From positions 533,456-597,455 of the forward strand of contig NZ_JAENXS010000003.1 in NCBI RefSeq assembly GCF_016612535.1: a DNA stretch of 64,000 nucleotides, given 5' to 3'. The position numbers and the translations under genes are program-made. Of the stretch, positions 32,969-41,092 are shown piece after piece. The stretch comes from Bradyrhizobium diazoefficiens. Its GTDB lineage: Bacteria; Pseudomonadota; Alphaproteobacteria; Rhizobiales; Xanthobacteraceae. The notes beneath the pieces are model-generated. The model worked only from the letters and a program-made list of their open reading frames with translations, made no database searches and was not told the DNA's origin. Every line of letters begins with the position of its first letter. Position 1 is the first letter of the stretch.

Positions 32969-33084
32969 TTCTTGACCTGTTGCTTGCCTTCCTCGGCGAG
33001 TTTCCCGTCGCCGCTGATTTCGGCGACGGCTTGCTTCGCCTTTCCCAAGAACTTGCTCAAGATCTTGTCTTTGATATTGCCCAT
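32869..33084 (-). CDS. CsbD-like stress protein, 3' end replaced
   Basis: ATG 33084 encodes MGNIKDKILSKFLGKAKQAV and on to about residue 39 (GEEGKQQVKKE-like), matching the first two thirds of CsbD-type general stress proteins (short, Lys/Ala-rich, about 60-70 residues). From about residue 40 the frame enters MerR-derived DNA in the wrong frame, giving an unrelated Ser/Arg/Ala tail to the stop at 32,869. It probably represents a deletion fusion. Whether the chimera is stable is doubtful. Confidence 0.6.
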   Translation of the reverse strand: MGNIKDKILSKFLGKAKQAVAEISGDGKLAEEGKQQVKKEPPGSASMRRAASSPPSRATAMDIANIQAKLF

Positions 33085-33175
33085 AACGGTCCGACCCTGG
33101 TGGCGCTCACGCGGCTGAACAGACGAGCCGACCGCGGCGATTGCGCGATCGTGCCCGCCTCGTCCTCGAGCCGAT

Positions 33176-33721
33176 CTACGATGTGACGCTCGCCGTCGCC
33201 TTGTTCACCAGTTCCTTGGCGCGGTCGCGGGCGGCCGGAAGGCCCTTCGGGAAGCCGCTGCGGTTCGGGTACAGCTTGCGCCTTGCATTCGGCGACGGGC
33301 GCTTTGGCGCGGTGTCCTGCGCAGCCTTGTAGTCGAGCATGGCAATGCCGCCGATCATCGCCAGCGCGAGAGCGATGTTGGCCTTCTTGGGATTGTCCGG
33401 CGTCAGCCCAGAGAGCAGCGCCGCCGCGTCGAGGCCGTCGCCCCCAACGCGCGCCCACAGTCCCGCATTCTTGTCGACCGACAGGGACATGATTCCGCTG
33501 ACGATCTCGCGGACGCCGAAGCTTCGGACCAATGTCTCGTGGCCTTCCATGCCCAGAGTTTCCGTGACCCGCCGCGGCGCCAGCAATTCCAATGCGCCCA
33601 AGCCGATGGAGAACCAGCCAAGCGCACGCGCAAGCCGGTCTTCGGGCCGCCCCAGGCTGGGTCCGCCCTCGACGATCTTGGGATCGCCCTTGGTTCGCAC
33701 GATGTTGGAAAAGTGAAACAT
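33176..33721 (-). CDS. Cyclase/dehydrase-associated membrane protein, function unknown
   Basis: The 181-residue protein resembles the N-terminal half of Rhizobiales proteins annotated cyclase dehydrase. It shows RPEDRLARALGWFSIGLGAL and ELLAPRRVTETLGMEG, then SFGVREIVSGIMSL and ANIALALAMIGGIAMLD, with two or three weak hydrophobic helices. The SRPBCC domain that usually follows is absent; a basic tail ends the chain instead. Its ATG lies 12 bases after the stop of the alcohol dehydrogenase gene, so the two are probably one operon. Confidence 0.65.
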   Translation of the reverse strand: MFHFSNIVRTKGDPKIVEGGPSLGRPEDRLARALGWFSIGLGALELLAPRRVTETLGMEGHETLVRSFGVREIVSGIMSLSVDKNAGLWARVGGDGLDAAALLSGLTPDNPKKANIALALAMIGGIAMLDYKAAQDTAPKRPSPNARRKLYPNRSGFPKGLPAARDRAKELVNKATASVTS

Positions 33722-33733
33722 AGGTTTGCTCCT

Positions 33734-34909
33734 TCAGGGCTTCAGCACGACTTTGACACAGGAATCCCGCTTGTCGCGGAAGACCTGGTACATTTCGGGT
33801 CCTTGCTCCAGCGGCACCGTGTGGGTGATGACGAAGGACGGGTCGATCTCGCCCTCCTCGATGCGGCGGAGCAGGTCGTCGGTCCAGCGATTGACGTGGG
33901 TCTGACCGGTGCGCATCGTCAGTCCCTTGTTCATGAAGGCGCCCATCGGGAGCTTGTCGGAGAAGCCGCTGTAGACCCCCGGCACCGAAATGATGCCTCC
34001 GGGCCGGCAGACATAGATCATCTCGCGCAACACGTGCGGCCGATCGCTTTCCAGCATCACCATCTGCTTGGCGCGGTCGAGCAAGGTGTCGGGCTGGGAG
34101 GCCATCACATGCGACTCCATCCCGACGCAATCGATGCATTTTTCAGGACCCTTGCCGTCGGTGAGTTCCTCGAGCCGCTCGAGGACGCTCTCGGTTTCGA
34201 AATTGACCGTTGTCGCGCCGCCGGCTTCCGCCATGCTCAATCGTTCAGGCAAGCAGTCGATCGCGATCACCTGGTTGGCGCCGAGCAGGATGGCGCTGCG
34301 AATGGCCATCTGTCCGACGGGGCCGCATCCCCAGATCGCGACCGTGTCTGTCGGCACGATGTCGCATTGTGCGGCAGCCTGCCAGCCGGTCGGGAAGATG
34401 TCGCTGAGAAACAGCAATTGCTCGTCGGGAATGCCGTCGGGCACCTTGATGTGGGTGGCATCGGCAAAAGGCACCCGCAGATATTCGGCCTGTCCACCCG
34501 GATAGCCGCCGGTCAGATGCGTATAGCCGAACAGGCCCGCAGTGGTACGGCCGAAAGCCTTGTCGGCCAGATGTTTCTTGCGGTTGGTGGTCTCGCACAC
34601 CGAGAAATTGCCGCGTTTGCACTGTTCACACTCGCCGCAGATGATAGTGAAGGGTACGACGATGCGGTCGCCCTTCTTCAACTTGCCGTCCACTCCGCCG
34701 CCGACGTCGACGACTTCGCCCATCGTCTCGTGGCCCATGATGTCGCCGGGCAACATCCCCGGGATGAAATTGTGGAACAGGTGCAGGTCCGAGCCGCAGA
34801 TTGCGCAGCTCGTCACCTTGATGATGGCATCGCGCGAATCCTGGATCTCGGGATCGGTGACGGTGTCGCAGCGAATGTCTTCCTTGCCGTGCCAAACCAG
34901 CGCTTTCAT
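33734..34909 (-). CDS. Zinc-dependent alcohol dehydrogenase (glutathione-independent formaldehyde dehydrogenase type)
   Basis: ATG 34909 follows GGAGGAAGAC and gives 391 residues; upstream in-frame sequence reaches into tandem repeats and is not used. The medium-chain dehydrogenase fold shows the catalytic-zinc site (SCAICGSDLHLFHNF, GHETMGEVVDVG), the structural-zinc Cys cluster (CGECEQCKRGNFSVC) and the Rossmann motif VAIWGCGPVGQMAIR. The N-terminal KALVWHGKEDIRCDTV is typical of the subgroup including Pseudomonas-type formaldehyde dehydrogenase. It oxidises alcohols or aldehydes with NAD; the substrate is unknown. A 14-base tandem repeat lies in its leader. Confidence 0.9.
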   Translation of the reverse strand: MKALVWHGKEDIRCDTVTDPEIQDSRDAIIKVTSCAICGSDLHLFHNFIPGMLPGDIMGHETMGEVVDVGGGVDGKLKKGDRIVVPFTIICGECEQCKRGNFSVCETTNRKKHLADKAFGRTTAGLFGYTHLTGGYPGGQAEYLRVPFADATHIKVPDGIPDEQLLFLSDIFPTGWQAAAQCDIVPTDTVAIWGCGPVGQMAIRSAILLGANQVIAIDCLPERLSMAEAGGATTVNFETESVLERLEELTDGKGPEKCIDCVGMESHVMASQPDTLLDRAKQMVMLESDRPHVLREMIYVCRPGGIISVPGVYSGFSDKLPMGAFMNKGLTMRTGQTHVNRWTDDLLRRIEEGEIDPSFVITHTVPLEQGPEMYQVFRDKRDSCVKVVLKP

Positions 34910-34936
34910 GTCTTCCTCCGGTGCCGCGAAGCGTTC

Positions 34937-35012
34937 AGTCCAAGGCTCTAAGTCCAAGGCTCTAAGTCCAAGCCTCTAAGTTCAAGCCTCTAAGTCCAAG
35001 CCTCTAAGTCCA
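34937..35012. repeat. Five tandem copies of a 14-base unit
   Basis: The unit AGTCCAAGGCTCTA (with G/C and C/T variants) is repeated five times from 34,937 to 35,006, followed by a partial copy. It sits 28 bases upstream of the alcohol dehydrogenase start codon, where copy-number change could alter promoter spacing or the 5' leader. Confidence 0.85.
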
Positions 35013-35062
35013 TGGCTTTGCGATGGTTGCTAGGGCGACCCGAAATCTTCGCGCGAGCTGGC

Positions 35063-36232
35063 TTACGGTCGGCATGATGCCCCCCAGCGCGGCTGCCTAT
35101 CGTTTCGATTGACGTTATCGCTGAACATGTTTTCGACCGCGAGCACCACCGCATGTGTGCCGGCGACGCAATTCATCAGGGCGATTTCGCCCTGCTGTTC
35201 ATGGCGAATGGCATGTGCCATGACACGCAATCGCGGATCGCTGCCGCGGCTGAGTTCATCATCGGCCATCTTTACGGCGCCGGCGTGGTGGATGGTCATG
35301 AGCTTGACAAACAACCCATCGAATTCGGCAGAAGGAGCCTGGTGGAGCTGCTCAAGCTGCGCTCCATCGAGCAGGCCGGGCATGGTTGCCCTTTCCTCCG
35401 CCGAGCAGATCTGCATCGGCGAGCTGAACCAGCTGGTCCAGAGGTGGTCGAGAATACGTTTCTCGCCGTTCTGACTTGCGGCCATGAGTTTCGCGAGAGC
35501 GCGAAGATGAGGATCCCTGGCCTTATCTGCCGCCATCGATGCCAGTCCGATTCCCTGCTCGTGGTGCGTGGACATGTGTCGGATGAAGGTCCGGTCGATG
35601 TCGGGCGCGCGGCCGAGCCACGGAAGCTCACGGTCGGCGAGGGCGACGGCCGAAAGCGTGCTCAAGGCAAGCAATCCTGTCGCCGCGCCGGCGAGCCAAA
35701 GCTTGAGAAAGCTGTTCTGCCCGGATGCTGGACGATCCATGCAGGGAGGACGCAGCCACGCATAGAGCGGATACATCGAGGCCGAGGAGAGGTGAACCAG
35801 AAATCCGATCCAATACGGCTGCTGGAGCGTGAAGATGGGCTGCCAGAACGGGAAGAGTGGCACCAGCACCAACCATTCGAAGGCCGACGTGAAAACAGCC
35901 CAGGGAATTGCGACGAGCAGCAGGGTGATGGGCCGGAGGCCTGCCGTCCATCGGCCCAGGACACCGAAGAAGACCAGCGCCCAGGAAAAATCGGCCCATT
36001 GGTGAAAGGCGATGCCGACGACGATGGCGGCGGCCGTTGGTTCCGAACTAAGCGCCCAATCGCGGGCCGGGATCGCCGCGACCGACATCCAATCCACCGC
36101 AGCGTCGCGCCCGATCCGGGCAGCTGCCAACTGGCTGACGAGTGTCGAGAATGTGCTGCTGATCAGGCCCAGATAGATCGCGGCCTTCCACCGCTCGAAC
36201 AGCGGCGCTTTGCTGCCGTGGATCGAGCTCAA
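35063..36232 (-). CDS. Membrane protein with C-terminal DUF305 domain
   Basis: This protein has 389 residues. The N-terminal half has about five hydrophobic helices (about 16-40, 66-90, 98-125, 135-160, 172-195) of unknown function. The C-terminal half (about 210-365) is a DUF305 ferritin-like helical domain with two metal-type motifs, FIRHMSTHHEQGI and VKLMTIHHAGAVKMADDE, as in copper-associated DUF305 proteins. The only upstream start is TTG 36232, without a Shine-Dalgarno, so the true N-terminus may be different or truncated. The fusion of membrane half and DUF305 is less common than secreted DUF305. Confidence 0.75.
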   Translation of the reverse strand: MSSIHGSKAPLFERWKAAIYLGLISSTFSTLVSQLAAARIGRDAAVDWMSVAAIPARDWALSSEPTAAAIVVGIAFHQWADFSWALVFFGVLGRWTAGLRPITLLLVAIPWAVFTSAFEWLVLVPLFPFWQPIFTLQQPYWIGFLVHLSSASMYPLYAWLRPPCMDRPASGQNSFLKLWLAGAATGLLALSTLSAVALADRELPWLGRAPDIDRTFIRHMSTHHEQGIGLASMAADKARDPHLRALAKLMAASQNGEKRILDHLWTSWFSSPMQICSAEERATMPGLLDGAQLEQLHQAPSAEFDGLFVKLMTIHHAGAVKMADDELSRGSDPRLRVMAHAIRHEQQGEIALMNCVAGTHAVVLAVENMFSDNVNRNDRQPRWGASCRP

Positions 36233-36257
36233 AGGCCGGCGCCGTTGTGAACCTCGC

Positions 36258-37043
36258 TCACTTTTTTGCGGTGCCCGGTTCGGCCATCTTGCGGTGTTGC
36301 CCAGCCAGGACGCCGGCGGGCGTCACGTTGGCGACCGTGGTCTGCACCTTGTTTTTGAGGCCACTGACAATTTCGCCTTCACCCTTGATCATGGCGTCGA
36401 AGCCGTTGTTCGCGACCTCGGCGGCATCGTCCTTTTCATCCGTGCCGACCTTCGTGTCCATCATCCCGGCACGTCGGAAGAATTCCGTTTCGGTGGCACC
36501 GGGCATCAGACATGTCACGGTGACATCCGTGCCCTTGAGTTCTTCGCGGAGCGCGAACGAGAACGAGTTCAGGAACGCCTTGGTCCCGTTGTAGACCGCC
36601 TGGAAGCTGCCAGGCATGAAGCCGGCGATCGAGCCGGTGATCAGGATTCTGCCGGCGTTCCGGCGACGCATATCATTGCCGATCTTGTGGATCAGATAAA
36701 CCGTGCCGGTGATGTTGGTGTCGATCACACGCCGGACCTTGGTGAATTCCTGGTCGAGAAACGCGTGGCCGAGACCGCGGCCGGCATTGGCGAGCAGCGC
36801 ATCGACGGCGCGACCCCTGATGGCGGCGGTGAGCTTGTCGACACCTTCGGTCGTCGCCAGGTCCGCCTGCACCGCTTCCACGTCGGCGCCGCTGCCGCGG
36901 AGCGAGGTTGCGGCTTGTTCGATGGCCGGCTCATCGGCGGCGATCAGGAGGTCATATCCTTCTTTGGCGCACCGCCTGGCCAGTTCCAGGCCGATGCCGG
37001 TCGAAGCGCCGGTGACGATCGCGAAGGGGCGTGTAGCGGACAT
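36258..37043 (-). CDS. Short-chain dehydrogenase/reductase (SDR)
   Basis: The 261-residue classical SDR has cofactor motif TGASTGIG (about 11-18), NAG at about 90-92 and a catalytic Ser (TGSIAGF) with YNGTK about 13 residues on. Asp or Glu near residue 43 (AADEPA) hints at NAD preference. The substrate is unknown. The C-terminal about 50 residues (after GMMDTKV) form an extension rich in Val and Gln. It lies in a minus-strand row with the DUF305 and alcohol dehydrogenase genes. Confidence 0.9.
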   Translation of the reverse strand: MSATRPFAIVTGASTGIGLELARRCAKEGYDLLIAADEPAIEQAATSLRGSGADVEAVQADLATTEGVDKLTAAIRGRAVDALLANAGRGLGHAFLDQEFTKVRRVIDTNITGTVYLIHKIGNDMRRRNAGRILITGSIAGFMPGSFQAVYNGTKAFLNSFSFALREELKGTDVTVTCLMPGATETEFFRRAGMMDTKVGTDEKDDAAEVANNGFDAMIKGEGEIVSGLKNKVQTTVANVTPAGVLAGQHRKMAEPGTAKK

Positions 37044-37130
37044 CAGGACATTCCTTCAGAAGAAGTTTGGGGATGGCATCATCCCTTCAAGGATGAAGGG
37101 CGACGACGGTGACAATCGGGGGTGGCTCCC

Positions 37131-37340
37131 TTATCTCGCTATCGGCTTTTGCGGGTCGTCCCTGCGCTGGGCAGCTTCCGTGTTTCGATCCAGCTGGGCC
37201 CGCTCGCTGCGGCGCAAATGGCCTGATCTCCTGATGCCGTACCAGACGGCGATGCCGAGGATGGCAGCGCCAAGGAACAGCAGCCACACTCCTTTCACGG
37301 AGAGGTCTCCCAAAAGCATCCCAACACCCGTGTTGCCCAT
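37131..37340 (-). CDS. Small single-pass membrane protein
   Basis: ATG 37340 follows AGGAGCG and encodes 69 residues: a short N-terminus, one transmembrane helix at about 16-34 (VKGVWLLFLGAAILGIAVW) and a charged Arg/Gln/Asp tail. No family is recognised. The frame continues upstream of the ATG, but that part is not protein-like. Confidence 0.55.
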   Translation of the reverse strand: MGNTGVGMLLGDLSVKGVWLLFLGAAILGIAVWYGIRRSGHLRRSERAQLDRNTEAAQRRDDPQKPIAR

Positions 37341-37566
37341 CTGTGCGCTCCTGTCAGATATCCGGGAAATGCGAACGTCCCTCCTGTCGTTCCTAAGGCA
37401 ATCCAAAGGTGGTGCATTCGATCTTTGGATCGCGTTGGGCTTAGCTCGGCGCACAGTCTCCCGCGATCGATCGTCGGACAATCTGTCGACGAAGTCGGCG
37501 ACGCGCGCGGGGCTCCGCAGCACACGTCTTATCGTTTGTTAGATGCGGAACTGCGTCTCTGCCCAT

Positions 37567-37592
37567 GTTCATAGGTTTGGTTCATAGGTTTG
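37567..37592. repeat. Tandem 13-base duplication
   Basis: GTTCATAGGTTTG occurs twice back to back within the 37,341-37,767 gap of the islet. Nothing else definable is seen in that gap. Confidence 0.6.
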
Positions 37593-37767
37593 GCTGCGCT
37601 TGCCGAGCGCCGCCGGGGATAAGAGTGATCCGCGATGCCGGCGATCGGCGAGTCTTCGGACCGAGATGGAATGCGTTTCGGTGATTGGCGCGCGCGGCAA
37701 ATCGCGCGATTGGAACGAGGCAATCGCGCTTCGCATTATGGGTTGACATCAACAGAGGAGGACAGCA

Positions 37768-38061
37768 ATGCGAAAACTTGCTCTTGCAGTGTTGGCTGCC
37801 GGCGCAATCGCGACCACGACCGTAGCGCCCGCCGAAGCCCGTTGGCACGGCGGCGGTTGGCACGGCGGCTGGGGTGGGCCCGGTCTCGGCTTCGGCCTTG
37901 CCGCTGGTGCCCTGGCCTTCGGTGCCGCTGCCGCTGCCGCGCCCTACTATTACGGGCCAGGATATGGCTATTACGGACCAGGGCCATACGCGTATTACGG
38001 TCCCAGATATTACGGACCTAGATACTATCGTTCCTACTATCGTCCGTATGGCTATTGGTGA
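37768..38061 (+). CDS. Gly/Tyr/Trp-rich small secreted protein
   Basis: The 97-residue product has a signal peptide (about 1-24, ending PAEARW). Repeats HGGGWHGGWGGPG come next, a hydrophobic Ala/Gly stretch (about 44-62, GLAAGALAFGAAAAAAP), and a tail of YYGP/YGYY repeats. It resembles the secreted protein at 25,029-25,574 in style, with the same Gly/Tyr bias. A GAGGAGGACAGCA leader supplies the Shine-Dalgarno. An envelope role is likely; the exact function is unknown. Confidence 0.72.
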   Translation: MRKLALAVLAAGAIATTTVAPAEARWHGGGWHGGWGGPGLGFGLAAGALAFGAAAAAAPYYYGPGYGYYGPGPYAYYGPRYYGPRYYRSYYRPYGYW

Positions 38062-38413
38062 TGTCGGAGGCCCGGTTGCAACGACCGGGCTTTCTGAATT
38101 TCCGTCCGGTGCAGTTCGTTGCTTTGCGCTCCGACACCGTCGACGCTGCGATCGACAGTGGGAGATGATCGTCAGACGTCGCCTTGAAGCCACCGCACGT
38201 TTGTGACGGCCAAGCAACCAAATTTGAGATTGGCGCTCGACGGAGCATGGCCGCTTCACACGAGGTCATTTTCGCTAGACTAAAGGCGAACTACATCGTC
38301 CCGTTGACGATTCGTCGCCGTTCTGACAACAGAAAATTCTGTAAGGATCAGAATGGGCCAAAAACGCCGAAAATGTCAGAACGGCCTTTGAAAACACTAC
38401 AAGATTTCCCGAC

Positions 38414-38457
38414 TTCCAAGCTGAATATGAGGGTTCGATTCCCTTCACCCGCTCCAG
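38414..38457 (+). repeat. Direct repeat of the tRNA-Gly 3' half (right islet boundary)
   Basis: Forty-four bases from CTTCCAAGCTG to CCGCTCCA match tRNA-Gly positions 32,330-32,373 with a single C-to-T change. There is no 5' half, so it is not a functional tRNA. It is the attachment repeat left by insertion. Confidence 0.93.
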
Positions 38458-38484
38458 GCACCTCAGAAGACGCCGCTCCCCCGT

Positions 38485-40860
38485 TCAATCCTTCAATGCG
38501 TAGGCGATGACGTAATCACCGCGCTTGGTGCCGAACGAGCCGTGGCCGCCGGCCGCGGTGACGACATATTGCTTGCCGTCGACCTCGTAGCTCATCGGCG
38601 TCGATTGGGCGCCGGCCGGCAAGCGGTCTTCCCAGAGCACCTTGCCGTCGCGCACGTCGTAGGCCCGGATCGTGTACTCGTAGGTCCCGGTGTAGAACGC
38701 GACGCCGCCGGCGGTCGTCATCGGTCCACCCAGCATCGGCACCCCCATCTTGAAAGGCAGCGGCAGCGGCGTGGTGTCGCGGATCGTGCCGTTGGGATGC
38801 TGCCAGACGATCTTCATCGTCTTCAGATCGATCGCGGCCATCGAGCCCCATGGCGGCCGATAGCACGGCACGGAAAGTGGCGAGAGGAAGCTTTCGAGAT
38901 CCACCCCGAACGGTGTGCCATACATCGGCTGCGTCCCGGCCTCGCTGCCGACCGGCTTCTGGGCTGTCGGCGCCGGAGGATTTTGCGGGCCGCGTGGAAT
39001 GAGCCTTGAGACGAACGGCAACGACATCGGGTTGGCGATGGCGATCTGTCTCACCGGATCGATCGCGATGCCGCCCCATTCGAACATGCCGAGATTACCC
39101 GGGAAGACCAGCGTGCCCTGCAACGACGGCGGCGTGAACGTGCCCTCGTAGCGCAGCCGCTGGAACGTAATCCTGCAGAGCAACTGGTCGAAGATCGTGC
39201 CGCCCCACATGTCCGCGCCGGTCAGCTTCGCCTCGGGGCGGAATGTCAGCTCGGAGAACGGCTGTGTCGGCGCAGTGCGGTCGCCGGGCGCGGCGCCCTG
39301 CGGCGCGGGACGCTCCGGCGCCGGCACGATCAGCTCGCCGGTCCTGCGATCGAGCACGAAGATGTTGCCCACCTTGGTCGGCTGAATGATCGCGGGAACG
39401 ACGCCCTTGGCCGTGGTCACATCGACCAAGGTCGGTTGTGAGGGCACATCCATGTCCCAGAGATCATGATGCACGGTCTGGTACGACCAGGCGCGTTTCC
39501 CGGTATTGACGTCCAGCGCAACGATCGAGCTGGAATAGCGCTCGACCAGCGCATTGCGATTGCCGCCCCAGATGTCGGGCCCGTTATTGCCGGTGGGGAT
39601 GTAGACGAGGTTCAGTTTCGGATCGAACGAGGCCGTGATCCATGAATTCGGCGAACCGTTGGTGTAGTGCCGCGTCGGCGACGGCAGCTCATTCTCGTCC
39701 GCCGCGCCGGAGTCCCAGGCCCAAACCAGCTTGCCGGTGTAGACGTCGAAGCCGCGGATCACACCTGAAGGAACTTCGACCGCATAATTGTCGATCACCG
39801 CGGCGGCGACGACGAGAATCTTGTCACTGACCACAGGCGGTGACGTCGGCTCGAAGAAGCCCGCCGTCTTGATCCCCATCCCCTGCTGGAGGTCCAGGCT
39901 GCCATGATCGCCAAAACTGTCGCAAAGCTTGCCGCTGTCGGCATCGAGGGCGATCATGCGCCCGTCATTGACGGGCAGGAAAATCCGCCGCGGGCATTCG
40001 GCGGGCGCGGGACTGCCGCTGCTGTCGACGGCGCCCGCCGCGGTTTCGTGGTAGGAGACCCCGCGGCAGGTCATGTGCTGGAACGTCTTGTTGAACACCA
40101 GCTTGGGATCGTATCGCCAACGTTCCTTGCCGGTCTTGGCGTCGAGCGCAAACAGCACCTGGTGCTGTGAACAGAGATAGAGTGTGTCGCGCACCTTGAT
40201 CGGCGTGACTTCGAAAGTGGTCTCGCCGGAATCGTTTGGTGTCGGCATGTCGCCGGTGCGGAAGGTCCAGGCGACCTTGAGGTTGCCGACATTGTCAGGC
40301 GTGATCTGTTTCAGCGGCGAATAGCGCTGACCGAATTGCGTGCGTCCATACGCCCGCCAATCGCCATCCGGCTGCGGGTCGGCCTCGCTTTGCTGCACGG
40401 CAGAACCGGATTCGGCGATCGTGCCGTTGATATCGTGATAGCTGGACAGAAGCGCGACCACGAGGACGACCGAAGTCGCGACCACGCCGATCCAGAGTGG
40501 CAGCGTCGCGTTTCGGTAAGACACCGGCTCGTCTCGCAGCAGCCCGCGCACGATCACTGGCGTGAGAAGCCAGAGCGCCATCGGGAAGACGATGTCGCCG
40601 CGCGATGCGAGCGGCCACCAGTCGAATTGCACCTCATAGACGGCCCACGCCAGCGTGCCGACCAGCACGACCGCAAACAGCCAGAGCGCCGAACGGCGCC
40701 GTGCGAGCAGCAACGCACCGGTGGCGAGAATGCCGACGCCGAGGATGACATAGAAGATCGATCCGCCCAATGCGGCGAGCCAGAGGCCGCCGCCCGCGAG
40801 CACCAGACCGATCAGAGCGTAGATGAGAGCCGTGATAAAGACTGCCCTGGATCGCTGCAT
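38485..40860 (-). CDS. gcd: Membrane-bound PQQ-dependent glucose dehydrogenase
   Basis: The 791-residue quinoprotein has five transmembrane helices in the first about 145 residues, then a large periplasmic eight-bladed propeller. Family motifs include the DWRAYGRTQFGQRYSPL start of the propeller, WTFRTGDMPTPNDSGETTFE, several W-motif blades and the C-terminal GGPMTTAGGVAFYTGTYEYT. It oxidises glucose or related sugars (quinate and shikimate in some members) in the periplasm with PQQ and passes electrons to ubiquinone. The length matches the family (about 790). It is divergent from the xylulokinase operon. Confidence 0.93.
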   Translation of the reverse strand: MQRSRAVFITALIYALIGLVLAGGGLWLAALGGSIFYVILGVGILATGALLLARRRSALWLFAVVLVGTLAWAVYEVQFDWWPLASRGDIVFPMALWLLTPVIVRGLLRDEPVSYRNATLPLWIGVVATSVVLVVALLSSYHDINGTIAESGSAVQQSEADPQPDGDWRAYGRTQFGQRYSPLKQITPDNVGNLKVAWTFRTGDMPTPNDSGETTFEVTPIKVRDTLYLCSQHQVLFALDAKTGKERWRYDPKLVFNKTFQHMTCRGVSYHETAAGAVDSSGSPAPAECPRRIFLPVNDGRMIALDADSGKLCDSFGDHGSLDLQQGMGIKTAGFFEPTSPPVVSDKILVVAAAVIDNYAVEVPSGVIRGFDVYTGKLVWAWDSGAADENELPSPTRHYTNGSPNSWITASFDPKLNLVYIPTGNNGPDIWGGNRNALVERYSSSIVALDVNTGKRAWSYQTVHHDLWDMDVPSQPTLVDVTTAKGVVPAIIQPTKVGNIFVLDRRTGELIVPAPERPAPQGAAPGDRTAPTQPFSELTFRPEAKLTGADMWGGTIFDQLLCRITFQRLRYEGTFTPPSLQGTLVFPGNLGMFEWGGIAIDPVRQIAIANPMSLPFVSRLIPRGPQNPPAPTAQKPVGSEAGTQPMYGTPFGVDLESFLSPLSVPCYRPPWGSMAAIDLKTMKIVWQHPNGTIRDTTPLPLPFKMGVPMLGGPMTTAGGVAFYTGTYEYTIRAYDVRDGKVLWEDRLPAGAQSTPMSYEVDGKQYVVTAAGGHGSFGTKRGDYVIAYALKD

Positions 40861-40934
40861 GGCTGCTCCGGCGCGGAAAAACGGATGGCGTCTGTGCAGC
40901 GCAAGCGCAACAGGCGACCTCCACCATCAAGGAC

Positions 40935-40953
40935 TGTGGTCCACTCAACCACA
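40935..40953. promoter_or_regulatory. Inverted repeat between gcd and xylB
   Basis: TGTGGT, 7 bases, ACCACA lies in the 232-base divergent region between gcd and xylB, 140 bases before the xylB ATG. Its placement would suit an operator for either operon, but no cognate regulator gene is adjacent. Confidence 0.35.
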
Positions 40954-41092
40954 ACTGACAACCTTCAAAGTGCTGCGTTTATGTGACATCCTCGCGCAGA
41001 AGCATCCAAGAGCGAAGTTCTTCAAAATGCAGGCGACATGTTCAACAACAAGTGTCCGCAGTCGCCGCTAAATCTTTGGAACCACACCCACC

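Larger units (their letters stand above)
32374..38457. mobile_element. 6.1 kb genomic islet inserted at tRNA-Gly
   Basis: The segment lies between intact tRNA-Gly(TCC) and a 44-base direct repeat of its 3' half, the standard footprint of integrase-mediated insertion into a tRNA gene. It holds stress- and envelope-type genes and several broken or repeated stretches, but no recognisable integrase, excisionase or transposase. It is therefore either a decayed island or one mobilised in trans. Gene gaps at 37,341-37,767 and 38,062-38,413 contain only a short tandem repeat and nothing recognisable respectively. Confidence 0.8.

Noticed and set aside
35153..36250. Plus-strand frame of 365 codons across the DUF305 gene
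   Set aside because: Antisense to a gene with clear membrane helices and DUF305 motifs; its own translation is Arg/Gly/Glu-rich noise.
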